Source: Aradus depressus
Taxonomy: Eukaryota > Arthropoda > Insecta > Hemiptera > Aradidae
Direction: 5' to 3'
Length of the DNA stretch: 64,000 bases
Assembly (NCBI GenBank): GCA_963662175.1
Contig: OY759216.1
Coordinates: 49,245,087-49,309,086, forward strand
Below, piece by piece: positions 51,985-63,307 of the stretch. How positions within the stretch are numbered: position 1 is the stretch's first letter; each line of letters starts with the position of its first letter. The notes under the pieces were generated by a model. That model saw only the letters and a list, made by a program, of their open reading frames with translations, ran no database searches and was not told the origin of the DNA. The position numbers and the translations under genes are program-made.

Positions 51985-52110
51985 AACCTGTGAGATGTTA
52001 ATACCCTAACTAACAAAACCTTTGTAGGTCAAAAGGACTGCCATAGTAAAGGCTCATGTCCACCAGAGCAATGAAAGAGCACACTGAAATGACATCGTAA
52101 AATCTCCAAA
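51985..52110 (+). mobile_element. SINE tail, degenerate
   Basis: ACCTGTGAGATGTTAATACC, ACTGCCATAGTAAAGGCTCA, TGTCCACCAGAGCAATGAAA. Much diverged. Confidence 0.5.
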
Positions 52111-52399
52111 TAATTCCGACGTGGTGAGGAGCGAAGTAAAAGTGGGAGAAAGTAGTGAGATTAATTGTTGTCGAAATTTCCTAAGTGTCATCAAGTTAAA
52201 ATACAATATGGATTAGATTTATCAGGTAGAAGGAACGAGTGGTGTAAAACAGTAGTCTCGACTCTTCCTAATCGATAAGAAAGAGGTCATTCACATGACT
52301 CGGCCTCGTAGATACAGAGGGCACGCTCCTGCAACTCCATGATCCAACTATCCCCATTTTACAGAGAAACTGACAACAATAATGGAAAAAATTATGTTT

Positions 52400-52840
52400 G
52401 GATGAACCAGCGGCAATGTACTTCCCCAGAACGAATTAATAAATTAATGTTTCCCTCTCCCTCCAAAACCAATCGACAGTTTGGGCTAAACATTAATAGT
52501 TGATTTACATAGAGACTTCTGAAACCTCATACTGAATTTTGTGTCGATAAATTCATTACATCAGCAATTATTAGGGTTTTTGAGTTGAGCCCTCTCCTTC
52601 CCTTTGGCCGATTAGGGCTTAAAGTCAATAGCTGTCGTCCCTATAAGGATCTGAGTTTTGTGCCGATACATTCATTTTATCTGGGTCCACAGACACATAA
52701 ACATAGAGCCAGAAACATGTTTTTCTTAATTTTTGGTATCAATGGGGTCGGAAAACATGACATACAGTTCAAAACATTGCATTTCTGAAATATTACATAA
52801 CTTTCCTAATACTTCATATAGCTGAGGGGGGAAAAAAAAA
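52400..52840 (+). repeat. LIR, short complete form
   Basis: CAGCGGCAATGTACTTCCCC near the head, GTTGATTTACATAGAGACTT, monomer cores near 52541 and 52660, tail ACTTCATATAGCTGAGG. About 440 bp, with a deletion inside the C-rich segment. An open frame at 52585-52788 is incidental. Confidence 0.75.
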
Positions 52841-53285
52841 CAGAAAATATTAATTTGATGCATAACCTCTCTGCTAATTCAGCAAACAATTATTAAGGAT
52901 TGAAATGTATACAGAAGAATAATATCTTTAAGAGTTCCAGATGAACTTTCTGACAAAAATGTATGCAGAGTCGAAAATCCAAGAGAAGACTGAATAGGTA
53001 TCGGAAAACGGAAAAAGCTATGAGGACACGAAAAGTTGATGGAAATAACGAACTTTTATACGAACATGTTTAAACAATTATGAAGTCCTTTTATACTAAT
53101 TTGTTGGAAAATGAATTCGAAAAACTAAGCATAGAGTATGGTCCATCCGCCTCCACCATAGAGAGAAGGGGGGCAATGAAAATGTGCGAATAAGTAGCAG
53201 AAAGTTCGGGTATGATGATAAATTTACTATGAGGGAAAAATAAAATAATTCCAATAAACCTTTGGATTGGAGAACAAGTTCCGAG
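52841..53285. other. No recognisable feature
   Basis: AT-rich sequence. Nothing recognised. Confidence 0.45.
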
Positions 53286-53289
53286 GTAA

Positions 53290-53410
53290 TTACATCAAAA
53301 TGTAGTATAGGGAAAGTTATGTAAACTGTCAGAAATTCTATGTACAGTTTTCACCGGAATTCCTTGTTTTTCCGAACCTCCAGAATTCAAAAAATTTCAT
53401 TCTTCCGGTA
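53290..53410 (-). repeat. LIR tail, reverse
   Basis: ATGTAGTATAGGGAAAGTTA, ACTGTCAGAAATTCTATGTA and TTCACCGGAATTCCTTGTTT. Confidence 0.6.
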
Positions 53411-53966
53411 TATATCAACTTAGCATTTCTCCTGACTGCTCCTCGATATCAATCATCCACGAAAAAACAGCCGAAATCCTTTTGGTATTTTTTCAGAGTC
53501 TTCAGTCAAAAATTGACTTTGGAATACAAAACTGAAGATGAAGAGTCCCTCAAGAAAAAAAAGTGTATGGATATTTGAATTTTCATCTGATCTAGTTCAA
53601 TCTAGATAAGATTTTTAATCTTAATGGCGCAATTTGTATGGCATTGTATTTAAAAACTCAAAATAATTTATAAGAAAAGTTATATTAAAAAAAAATTATT
53701 AGATGCTAGTAATGGAGTGACAGAGCTGATAATCACCGGAAAATGACAATAACTTTGAAAAGATGAAGTAAAGGTTTACATCGCCGAGTAACAGTGAGGT
53801 CATTCGAGGTCAAATTGATCACGTGGAATTTAAGTGAATTAGTGACCTGATTGATTTATCAATCCGGATTTTATATATCTTTTTATACAAGTTATTTTCC
53901 TTTATAATTTAAAAAAAAAGTTATATTAAAATTATTACGTTAAAAAGGCTATGGAAAAAATAAAAT
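53411..53966. other. No recognisable feature
   Basis: AT-rich sequence. Nothing recognised. Confidence 0.4.
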
Positions 53967-54165
53967 ATGGTTTTGATTGGAGGCAACTCACCTTGGAAGA
54001 GAGAAGATGGTAAGGTGGTACGGGGGCGAGAGACGGACTACCAACGATGGGGGGAGGGGGCGGGCACCACCCGATCGATATCTACTTCAACAGGGTTGCC
54101 AACCCCGCCCCCGCCAAAAACAATCATCCCGCCAAAAAAAAAAAGAAACAACTATCAAGTGTAGT
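53967..54165. other. GC-rich patch, coding status unclear
   Basis: Plus strand: an ATG frame of 65 codons starting MVLIGGNSPWKREDGKVV and ending in a Pro-rich stretch. Minus strand: an ATG frame near 54130 reading MIVFGGGGVGNPVEVDIDR. A strong acceptor-plus-donor string (TCTTCTCTCTTCCAAG then GTGAGT) lies on the minus strand near 53992. The two strands compete, so no gene is called. Confidence 0.2.
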
Positions 54166-54289
54166 AAACTTAGTTATAAAAAAAAACTATAAACAGTCCT
54201 TGAGAAATGTAGATTCCAGGAAGCCTACGAGAAATGAATAGAATAAACCAATATGTGGGCCATTCCTTGTCTAGTGGGCGACCGCGAAA

Positions 54290-54430
54290 CACAGACAATG
54301 TACTTCCCCAGAGCGAATTAATCAACTAAGTTCTCTGGAATCAATGCACCGACTTGGTTGAAAATTGACAAGTGTCATCTTTATTGGATTCTGGATACAC
54401 TTAAGAACTTTGTGTAGGTACGAATTATAC
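54290..54430 (+). repeat. LIR fragment
   Basis: AATGTACTTCCCCAGAGCGA, GGTTGAAAATTGACAAGTGT and ATTGGATTCTGGATACACTT. Confidence 0.6.
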
Positions 54431-54641
54431 AAGCAGTATGAATGAACCTCCTCTGGTACGCGAAGCTAAACTCCATTGCTACATACTTAAGGCAACGACC
54501 CCAAAATACGGCTAACAGCTTAGGGAATTTATATATAAGTGTTATAAGAATGTCATGTTATGCACACACATCAACATTAACAATCACCAATAATAATATT
54601 GTTTATTTTTCAATTTAAAAACAATGATACCTATCAAATGG

Positions 54642-54950
54642 AGGGCGCCGGTAGCTCAGTGGTATTCGTTATTGTCTTCTGAGCTCAAGATCGTGAGTTC
54701 GAAACCCGACCGAGGCCTTTAGTTTATTTTCTCTGGGAGGTAAGATAAACTTAAGCACGCCGTCATTCGGATGGTCCCGAGCCTGTACGATGTCAGGTAC
54801 TCGTTAAAAGACACCTACCCTAGGTGAATAAAAATTTAGGGTAGGCAAAATTTTGGACTCCTACAGTAGAGTCGGGCTCATGTCCACCAGAGTGACGAAA
54901 GAGCGCTCTGGTAGTTAAAGCCCGGGCATGAGTCATAAAAGCTAACCTAT
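54642..54950 (+). mobile_element. SINE, nearly full length
   Basis: GGCGCCGGTAGCTCAGTGGT, ATCGTGAGTTCGAAACCCGA, then GCCGTCATTCGGATGGTCCC (the ten bases between are deleted), ACGATGTCAGGTACTCGTTA and GCCCGGGCATGAGTCATAAA. Intact A and B boxes. The GTAGGCGATATGACC block is missing from the tail. Confidence 0.85.
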
Positions 54951-54984
54951 CCATCAAAATAATAAAATGTAAAATATGTGATGT

Positions 54985-55685
54985 GGCCATAACAGGACTT
55001 TCTTAACAATGTTCCAATTACGTTTGTACAGATGACTCCCCCTCTCCCCTCTATTTGAAATTAATGTGTTGGTGTCAGAGGTTTTCTTTGTTTCATTGTA
55101 CACGATGTACAATTACGATCATTCTAAGAGTGAATTTTTGAAGTGGAACTTCTTTAGCGAGACTAGGGAATCGGAATTACCTCGACATAAAAAATCAAAC
55201 AAACGATAAGGAGAGGGGTATGAGTAGCGCATGCGTACAAGTCAACTACGAGTTTAGGCCGGTGTCGATGCTTGTGTGCTATGTGTTTGTAAACGGTTTA
55301 TGCGTTAAAATAATACGTATGATTATTATTTTAATACGTTCACTTTTATTCTGAGTTAGTGTTAGTTAAATAGTTAAAAATGCCAAAAACTTGAATGGAA
55401 CGTGTTCGTTAATTCAATGTAAGACAAAAACAAATACAGCAACAAGAAAGTAAACATAAAGGTAATTTTTAATAATTACGCTCCATTTCTGTTTTTAAAT
55501 TATTAAAATTATTTTGAAGAAAAATTTGATTTAACAATTTCCAACGACCCAAAACAATCTACAAACAAACATGGTACAACTATGTTTTTTATACGCAGTA
55601 TGAAATGATTTTGAAAGGGGGGAAGGTGAGGGAGAGAGATCCGTAAAAACAGGGTTGATATAAGAAAGTGACCATTAAATATACA
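54985..55685. mobile_element. Fold-back MITE-C, long copy
   Basis: Left end GGACTTTCTTAACAATGTTC..CTCCCCCTCTCCCCTCT; right-end complement CACTTTCTTATATCAACCCT..CTCTCTCCCTCACCTTCCCCC. Inverted ends of about 80 bp, diverged, around 540 bp of unique centre. Related to the 24.6-kb copy, which keeps only about 100 bp of centre. Confidence 0.6.
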
Positions 55686-55838
55686 CGTTATTTATTCTTT
55701 TTTTTAAATAATTAAAAAAAAAAAAATTGGATTAAAACAACTTATTTTAAAATTGGATGCTTTGAAGCGCGGTGACTGCCAACTGTATTGCTCAATATTG
55801 TGCCTCAGAAACACGACAAAGACGTACGAAACTTAGGA
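55686..55838. other. No recognisable feature
   Basis: AT-rich link between MITE-C and a Jockey remnant. Confidence 0.4.
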
Positions 55839-55839
55839 C

Positions 55840-56215
55840 TGTAACCTTGACAGACGTCTGACCTGGAACAAACACGACACGCAGACTCAACAGAAAATAA
55901 AACGGCGATTTCGACTGATAAAAATAAAACTAGACAAGGGATCTCAACTTCGCCTCAACCTCAAACTGAGTGTTTACAAGACCATTATCAGACCTATCTG
56001 AACATACGACATTCAGGCTAAGCCCTCACACACGAAAAGAATTCAAGCCATTCAATATAAAATCCTCGCGAACAATCACACAGTGACCATACTATGTGTC
56101 CAACATAACATTACATTACGACCTGAACATACTATTCTAACACGAAGTTAGCAACAATTATACACAAATTTGCACAAGTTCACTACATATCCGAACACAC
56201 TGGTGGAAGCAATGT
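55840..56215 (+). pseudogene. Jockey-like reverse transcriptase C-terminal remnant
   Basis: VTLDRRLTWNKHDTQTQQKI, then LRLNLKLSVYKTIIRPI, a stop, TYDIQAKPSHTKRIQAIQYK, and HKFTTYPNTLVEAMSV. This order (LD.RLTW, YKTIIRP, RIQA.Q.K) is the RT thumb to C-terminus of Jockey-type elements. It is cut off by a LIR at 56216. Confidence 0.8.
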
Positions 56216-56480
56216 CGGTCTTCATTCATTACATCGGCAGTTATTGGGGGTTTTCAGTTGAGCCCCCCTTCCCTTCTGCCGATTCCGCTAAAAATGAATA
56301 AGTGTTGCCCTTATGGGGTTCAGGTCGTTTCGTGTCGCGTTTACAGACATACATTTTTTTTCTTTTCATATTTGGAATCTGGAGGTCGGAAAATATGAAA
56401 TTCTGTCGACTACTCCGCATCGAATTTTTGACAGATTACATAACCTCCCCTATACTTCATATGGCTGGGCAAGTAAAGTT
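56216..56480 (+). repeat. LIR, 5'-truncated
   Basis: TTCATTACATCGGCAGTTAT, TCTGCCGATTCCGCTAAAAA, TTTTCATATTTGGAATCTGG and CTTCATATGGCTGGGCAAGT. Confidence 0.75.
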
Positions 56481-56689
56481 TTTACTTCTGATGCGGCGCA
56501 CCAGATGGCGGAGTCGCTCTACAACTCGCCCTGTGCGATATCTTCTCAGCGCCCTATCACTGAATCAGTGGCATGACAAGAGCTGCGTGCGCCTGCAGCC
56601 CCACCCACCCCTTCACTGCAGAGGTCTACTATACACTACACTACCCACCTAAATACATACGCATCCTACAGCACCTTCTCTCACGACGT

Positions 56690-56997
56690 CGCGTAACTAT
56701 ACTTCACTTTCTCCCTCCTAACTATACTTCATTTTCTCCCCTCCCCCTAACTATACTTCCCTTTCTCCTTTCCCCCTAACTATACTTCACTATTCACTTT
56801 CTCTCCCCCCCCCCCCCCCCCCAAAAAAAACAAACTATACTTCACTTTCTCTCTCCAAACTATACTTCATTTTTTCCCCTCCCCCTAACTATACTTCACT
56901 ATTCACTTTCTCTCCCCCCCCCCACCCTTCACTTTCTCTCTCCTAACTATACTTCATTTTTTCCCCTCCCCCTAACTATACTTCACTCTTCACTTTC

Positions 56998-57037
<40 letters not shown>

Positions 57038-57145
57038 CTATACTTCACTTCCTCCCCCACTCCTAACTATACTTAACTTTCTTCCCCCCCCCCCCCCCCC
57101 CCCCACCCACTATACTTCACTTTCTCCCCTCTAACTATACGTCTC
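56690..57145. repeat. Pyrimidine-rich minisatellite with long poly-C runs
   Basis: More than ten copies of AACTATACTTCACTTTCTC with variable C-runs. The longest C-run is about 35 bases (near 57001-57035); others lie near 56807-56822 and 57087-57104. Strand asymmetry is extreme: the plus strand is almost free of G over 450 bp. Confidence 0.9.
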
Positions 57146-57344
57146 GTAAAATTGTGTACGTTCTCGTTTAAATCAACTTAATCTACGTCTTTGAGGAATC
57201 ATTCACGAGATAACTGCATTTAACCATTTATTCAACTATTCCAAGTGAAGAGGGTGTTTTTGGTTAAATCAACTTTAAAGAGGCATCATTATTTCAAAAA
57301 GTATGGTTAATAATTAGGTAAGTGTGTATAAAAATTAGGTAATT

Positions 57345-57600
57345 ATGGTCAATAATTAGGTAAGTGATGGGGAATGATTAGATAACTAAGGTAAAATCCA
57401 AGAAATGATTAACAATATTCATTTTCATTCACTCCTATAGATCTAGAAGGTATATGATTAATAATGATGCAAACATAATTTATTAATTTCAAAAACTGGA
57501 TTTACACGATTAATACAAAAGTAAAAAAGTGCTGCCCTGAAAAGTTACGAATTTAGTCTTACCAATTTATTCCCTTGACCACAGATATATAAGGACCCTT
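57345..57600 (-). repeat. Dispersed repeat R-B, copy 2
   Basis: Reverse counterpart of 4720-4965: TGGGGAATGATTAGATAACT, TGATTAACAATATTCATTTT, TTGCATCATTATTAATC (complement), TGCCCTGAAAAG and CCAATTTATTCCC. Confidence 0.65.
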
Positions 57601-57959
57601 AATATATAATTTTTGAAGGAGTATATCTGAAATACTTAGAAATTTCAATCCTACGGCTCAAGGACAATTACACTAATTTAAATGTCAAAGCAATCACTTT
57701 AATTAATTTTGAACCTCAAGTATTTTCTTGGAATTAAAACTCAATTAATATTTCACTTAATTTGTTGTATTGATTTTTTAAACTGGATATAAAAAATTAT
57801 TAATACAGGGTCTCAAAATTCTGAGATGGGAGTTTACAGGATGTGAATGTTATGAAGTAGCGAGAGATCTGACAAACTAACACCATCTGTTGACGAAACC
57901 AGGAACTTCTGATTGAGAAAGCTATATGAAGGAACTACAAAACAAATTTTTTAAATAAA
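57601..57959. other. No recognisable feature
   Basis: AT-rich. Nothing recognised. Confidence 0.45.
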
Positions 57960-58215
57960 GCACAAAAGATAATAAATGATTGTATCAACATAAAATTTTG
58001 TATGTAAATTACCAATTGATTTTCATCCAAAGAACACAAAAACTCTAATAACTGCAGCTATAATGAATATATTGACACAGAAATTTAGTATGGAGATTCA
58101 GAAGCCACTATGTAAGCCAAATATTAATTTTTAGTCCACGGTCAGTTTCGAAGGGAGAGCAAAAACTTAATTGATAAATTCGTGCTGGGGAAGTACAATG
58201 CCGATGACTCATTGA
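57960..58215 (-). repeat. LIR head and monomer, reverse
   Basis: TTGATTTTCATCCAAAGAAC, ATAACTGCAGCTATAATGAA, TTTAGTATGGAGATTCAGAA and TGCTGGGGAAGTACAATGCC. Confidence 0.7.
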
Positions 58216-58339
58216 CTATTTTTTTCCTAAAGTAGCTGAAAATTTGATTAGTCGCCATTTAACAAATATCATTTCGACGTTTCCAAGTTATAATACAGCT
58301 TCATGCGGGCACTTCATTGATTTACAAAAATTTAGTTGA

Positions 58340-58640
58340 TATTATTATGGCTCCTAATTTGCACTTCACCAGCTATATGGAGTTATAGGGGATGTTATGT
58401 AATCAGTCCGATATTCGATGTTCAGTTCTCAAATGAATTTCATGTTTTTCGACCCACTGATCTGATTTCAAAAATGAAAGGAAGTCCTGCCTCTGGGGAG
58501 AGGGATAAAAAAAAAAAACAATACCTGCCAATGTAATGCATCTCTCGACACGAAATTTTATACGTAAACCCAAAACTTCATATGGATGACACCTGTCTAT
58601 TTTCAGCGAAATCAGCTGAAGGGAAGAGGGAGGGGATCAC
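58340..58640 (-). repeat. LIR tail and monomers, reverse
   Basis: CACTTCACCAGCTATATGGA, GATGTTATGTAATCAGTCCG, TTTCATGTTTTTCGACCCAC and TCAGCGAAATCAGCTGAAGG. Separate from the copy at 57960, as the part order shows. Confidence 0.7.
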
Positions 58641-59148
58641 ATTATTAAAAAACAGTGGGTCAATTAAAGCAATTTGCAAAGAAAGTTACTGAAATAACGA
58701 CAATTTAGGATTGGTCCATTACGTTATCGAAAAAAGTTCAGAAAAATAAACAAGATAAGAAAGACAAATAAAAGAACATGGCTGACTAACCTCACGTCAA
58801 AAGTTGCCGAAAAGAAACGAGGTGACAGCGAAGAGAAACAGAAATACCACCCTCATGAGAAACCTGGATCCACAAACTTGTGAGAACTTGGTGTATGTGG
58901 AGAATCTGTGGATTCTCTGTCCAGTCTAACATATGGCAAGAAGGAAGAAGTACAATCACAATGATAAGGTTCTCTCAAGGAATGTTAACCATTAATAATG
59001 AACATTGACAGATGAAAAATCAATATTATTTAACGACGCGAAAATACGCTCAATTGTCTTAGTAAGGCATCATGAGAGCAAGGGTAGACCTGCCGCGCAT
59101 TATGTGCTTCAATTTTGTGATCTTTCAAAAAGTAGTTACGTTTTTATT
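58641..59148. other. No recognisable feature
   Basis: AT-rich. Nothing recognised. Confidence 0.4.
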
Positions 59149-59190
59149 ATAACTGACTTTTCAAAAGTAGTAATATTATACTGTTTTCAA

Positions 59191-59755
59191 AATTAGTGAA
59201 GGATTTTTTTTTTTTTCAAAAGAGGGTGCGCCTTGCATTGCAGCAACATCACCCAGTCTACGTTTAGTCAAAGCTCGGGGATCAAGGGGTTACTATCTTA
59301 CATTGCCTGTTTCTGCTCCCGCCAGGAGCCGACGAATCGGCAGAACATCGGGTAGTCAGTTTCCGTCACCATCTGCCGTAAATCCAGTCCCAAATACGAT
59401 CTTGTCCCATGAATCAACTCCACCCTAGCTTGGTCGTACAGCGGACATTCGAGGACCACATGTTCTGCAGTCTCGATACCGCCGCACGAACAGTTCGGGG
59501 TGTTCTTCCTGTGAAAGAAGAACAGCTTGGAGTTGAAATCACCATGACCTGATAATATTTGAGACGTCCAGTGATTAGGCTGTACCCATGTTGAGTCAAG
59601 GCGTACCCGGACGTTCGGGAAGAATGCGTACGTCGTTCGGCCATTCGGGCATCGTGACCAACGTTGTTGCCATTTTTCCACAATCCAATTCTGGACGATG
59701 TCCTTGCAGCGCACTGGTCTGGACTGTCCGCGCATCTCTCAATTAGTGAAGGATT
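59191..59755 (-). mobile_element. 5'-truncated R1-like non-LTR retrotransposon with target duplication
   Basis: AATTAGTGAAGGATT occurs at 59191-59205 and 59741-59755. A T-run at 59205-59218 is the poly-A tail on the minus strand. The shared 3'UTR and a clean C-terminal ORF follow. Intact ends, tail and TSD make this a clear target-primed insertion. Confidence 0.9.
59298..59735 (-). CDS. C-terminal part of an R1-like retrotransposon ORF2
   Basis: 146 codons open with no stop. It reads WQQRWSRCPNGRTTYAFFPN, VRVRLDSTWVQPNHWTSQIL, SGHGDF, then the cysteine-rich signature CSCGGIETAEHVVLECPLYD and a short C-terminal tail. This C-C-H-C tail downstream of the RT is shared by R1/SART-type elements. 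The open frame lacks RT and endonuclease domains because of the 5' truncation. The first Met is not a real start. Confidence 0.8.
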   Translation of the reverse strand: MRGQSRPVRCKDIVQNWIVEKWQQRWSRCPNGRTTYAFFPNVRVRLDSTWVQPNHWTSQILSGHGDFNSKLFFFHRKNTPNCSCGGIETAEHVVLECPLYDQARVELIHGTRSYLGLDLRQMVTETDYPMFCRFVGSWREQKQAM

Positions 59756-59825
59756 ATAAATTATTTTTTAAAAGTAGTGAAGTATTGTAACTGACAAATA
59801 TTACTACTTTTGAAAAGTCAGTTAT

Positions 59826-60124
59826 GTGAGGACTAGGGGGTTTGAATTTCAGCATTGGTGGTTTATTCGTGGTTTTCGACGTGGGGAATCCTTCCTTCAG
59901 TTATCCCGGAAAATTGGTGCCCTAATCTACTAAATACATTTTCTTAATACATTATTTATACGTCTTAAGACTTACCAGAAAAGAAATATTGTACACGTAA
60001 TGACCGAATCCTGTTTCCAATAACTCTTGGAAGGTTACTTTTCAAAAGTGGTGAAGTATTTATTATAACTGACTTTTCAAGAGTAGTATTAAAAGAAAAG
60101 TTGGGTCGATAGTAAGTAAGAATG
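59826..60124. other. No recognisable feature apart from a MITE-D relative
   Basis: Contains the partial relative of MITE-D near 60065. Otherwise nothing recognised. Confidence 0.4.
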
Positions 60125-60345
60125 TTGTGAAGAAGTAAAAGACGTTGTCTTCCTACTGTTTTATTTCCAACCAGAATCGGTTTTATACACAACTGCATCA
60201 TCATCAGTAGCACATCCCAACCGTTCACAAACAGTGTGGAGACTGATGAAACACGGAAATCTCTCCGCACTGAACGGTTCAGATATACCACTGATGATAA
60301 TGCAGTATCATTGAAAAACGGTAAGAAGACAACGTCTTTTATTTC
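60125..60345. mobile_element. Fold-back element with GACGTTGTCTTC arms
   Basis: AAAAGACGTTGTCTTC near 60130 faces GAAGACAACGTCTTTTATT near 60326. Inner inverted blocks (CTGCATCATCATCAGT / ACTGATGATAATGCAG and AACCGTTCA / TGAACGGTT) follow. The palindrome AAAGACAACGTCTTTT also occurs alone near 24300. CTGATGATGATG..GAAATAAAAC spacing hints at Penelope-like ends, weakly. Confidence 0.55.
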
Positions 60346-60984
60346 TATGTAGAATATTTCTCTTCTGGATAGTGTTAAGAAGTATATCAGTTGAGCGACG
60401 GTTAACAGGGGTAACCTCCCACTTAGCTAACTGGGGGGAAGATTACCCCGGATAACTGAAAAACACGAATAAACCGCCGCAGTTGAAATTTAAAAAGTAT
60501 ACATTGAAAAAGTATTTATTAAACATAAACAAAAAACGCAAATATTATAAAAGAATACAATTAATTTCCAACATTTTACACAAAATAACTGAATATTGAT
60601 TATACCGAGCTCATACATATACATATGTATTATAAAACTCTAAAATGGATATTTATAAATATTTATCTCATCTTGTTTCATGAAAACTTCATGGAATGTT
60701 ACTAATTTGCCCGCTGACATGACATCTTCAAGTTGTTATAAGTCGATTTCCTGTTGGAAACGTTCAATTAACATTTCATTTTCCGGCTTTCAACTGATAT
60801 GTATGAAACCAATTTAGAGTCCAATCATTCTTTAATCACATTTCACTACCTATTTAAACCCATTCGTCAACAATTTCAGTGAAATAAACCAGAACTGAGT
60901 TAAAAATTAGATTTTGTTCAAATTTCGCCTATTGGAAATGTGGGTGTCAAAAAAAGCAAAAAGAAAAATTCAAAATTCCATAGC
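60346..60984. other. No recognisable feature
   Basis: AT-rich sequence. Nothing recognised. Confidence 0.45.
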
Positions 60985-61500
60985 AAAAAGTCGTCGGTGA
61001 ATCACAATGTACTTCCCCAGCAAGAATTTTTTCGTTCCCCCTCCCCGTTCGGGCTAAAATGCAATATTTGACTCACATACTGGCTTCTGAATCCAACCAA
61101 ATTTTGTGTCTATACATTCAATACGTCGGCAGTTATTAGGTTATTTAAATCGCGCCCTTCTTCAAACGAAATTGAAATTTGACAGGTTAGGCCCTCATTG
61201 GGTTTTGACTTTAAATATAAAATTTCATGTTGAAGCATCCATTACATAGTCAGTTATTGGGAGTTCTGAGTTGAAACCTCTCCGATATCCCCCTCCCCTT
61301 GGTGTCGTCCTTATGGGGTTCTGGTCAAACATATAAAATTTCGTGTCGATACATTCATGCTATCGGGAGTTATCGCGTTCATAGACACATACTGGAACAG
61401 ACAGGATCATTTTTTTTTTAGTTTTTGAAATCAGAAGATCGGAAAACTGGAAATTCCGTTTAAAAATCCGTATCGATTACTATACTGGGGAAGTAAAACT
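60985..61500 (+). repeat. LIR, nearly complete
   Basis: AGTCGTCGGTGAATCACAAT head with a short deletion, three monomer cores (near 61105, 61225 and 61345), and tail CTATACTGGGGAAGTAAAAC. About 510 bp. Confidence 0.8.
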
Positions 61501-61876
61501 GTCGGCAGTTTCACAACGAAAAATTTACATAACAATGTAAGTGAAACAGTAATTTATAATGACATTTACGAGAAAATTGCACGAACCTGATTACGCGTAT
61601 TAAGCGGTTAACACTTAAACATTTTTATTTATGAGTCGGCTTGTCAATGTCGTCATGCAATTTTTGTTTTAGTAATTTTTCATGAAAAACTTTTCTTTAT
61701 GTCAAGGACGAAAATGTGGAAGTGTTCTGCAACCAATACTAACTTTCAAATTTCGAAAGGCGCCAGAGCTATTGAACAAATTACACTAAATTTTCTGAGG
61801 AAACTATGAAATACAACTTGTACTAAGAAATTACGTAAAAGTGGATTTTACATGTTATCCGTTTTAAGTAAAATTT
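61501..61876. other. No recognisable feature
   Basis: AT-rich. Nothing recognised. Confidence 0.4.
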
Positions 61877-62453
61877 AACTAGGTGTGCAATACATTCTGC
61901 TGTTCGCAAAAACTGAGCTGTCAGGCATATCTGTATAAAAAATTCAGTTAATGTTTTAATAATTATCAGTAACTTCTCACCTTATATGTTCTTTATGAAT
62001 ATATTAATACTTTAAATAGATTTCAATTGAATTCAATGGATTTTTTCTAGCCTTTTTGTAGACAACAGCTGTTTTTGCACAAGATTCTTTTTACTATGTG
62101 TTCTTTGTATGTTGAAGAATATTTTTATCGAAAAAAAGTCGAAGTCGGTCTAAAAAGTGGTGTCCGATGGTAAACCGAAAAGGGCTTCGCCCGGATTTTT
62201 ACATTTGAAATTGAAAAATTCTATTTTGCGCGAGAATTTTGTCTCTCAATTGATTTCAATGGGGATATCGTTTTTCGGTGATTATTCCTCCATGGTATGT
62301 TCGATTTCAGATTTTTTAGTAGTAAACCATCGTCACCATGTCCATTACCATCGTGGAAAATTTCAATGTGATCGGTAAAGGGGTTTAGGAGGAGTACGAG
62401 TACAACGAAATACATGAGTCGCCTAAGAAAGAGCTTCGTAAACTCAGCTCAAT
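61877..62453 (+). repeat. Dispersed repeat R-E, copy 2
   Basis: 577-bp counterpart of 13009-13626 with several small deletions (for example, about 25 bp missing before AAAAGTGGTGTCCGATGG). An A-tract of about 29 bases follows at 62480. Confidence 0.75.
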
Positions 62454-62475
62454 TAAAATTATTATATTATCAATT

Positions 62476-62507
<32 letters not shown>

Positions 62508-62639
62508 TGTACTACGTCCGGAGGGACGTGAAAGTGTCCCAAATTTTGTCAAAAAAGAAAAAAGATCAGGTAAAAATGCCAAAAATCAACAAAAAATACC
62601 ATAAAAACATTGAACTAGGAACGCAAATGCTAGATTAAA
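62454..62639. other. A-rich link
   Basis: Poly-A tract at 62480-62508 and Lys-rich chance frame. No gene. Confidence 0.5.
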
Positions 62640-63195
62640 ACATTCGTCGGTGAATCACTAACAATAGACTTCTCCAGATCAAAATATCTGTATAGACTAA
62701 GTTTTCATTCTCCCTTATAAACGTTTTCCCTGTTTAATTAAATGATTAGGTGTCTTACTCAAAGGCTTCTCAATGCTTATATGTAATTCTGTCTCGATAC
62801 CTTCATTACACTGACAGCTATCTCGGTCGTCATATAATCGATAAGAAATTCTTATGTTCAGTTTTCATCGGAATTTCATGTGTTTACTCCTAGAATAAGA
62901 TAGAAGAAATGTATCAACACCAAATTGTTTATGTATATCGAGAAACCCACCCCTTAAGGACAACTGCTTTTGGTTTACAGTGAAATCGGTCAAAAGGAAA
63001 GAGGGAGCTTAACACAACTCTAATAACTGCCGAGGTAATGAATATATTGACATAAAATTTAGTATGAGGATTCAGAAGCCCCTAAGTAAATCAACTGCAG
63101 ATTTTTAGTCCAAACAATCGATTGGTTTCGGAGGGAGAGCAAAAACTTATTTGATTAATTGGCGCTGGGGAATTTCCGGTAATTCACCGACGAAT
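62640..63195. repeat. Two LIR copies head-out, forming an inverted pair
   Basis: Forward: CGTCGGTGAATCACTAACAA at 62645 to about 62828. Reverse: from GTCATATAATCGATAAGAAA at 62829 to AATTCACCGACGAA at 63193. The heads are at the outer ends, so the composite is an imperfect palindrome with heads as its ends, like 50400-50875. Confidence 0.7.
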
Positions 63196-63307
63196 TTTTA
63201 TGATGGTGGAAGTGACACAACAGTTTCAAGGCTTCAAATTATTGAAATACTCAATATATTTCTAAAATCATATAATTTAAATATAGGCAGTAAAAAAAAA
63301 TTAAAGG

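Larger units (their letters stand above)
59149..59825. mobile_element. Fold-back MITE-D, split by an R1-like insertion
   Basis: 29-bp arms at 59149-59177 and 59797-59825 (ATAACTGACTTTTCAAAAGT and its exact complement) are perfect. Removing the retrotransposon and one copy of its target duplication leaves a fold-back element of about 130 bp. A partial relative (TAACTGACTTTTCAAGAGTA) lies near 60065. Confidence 0.8.
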
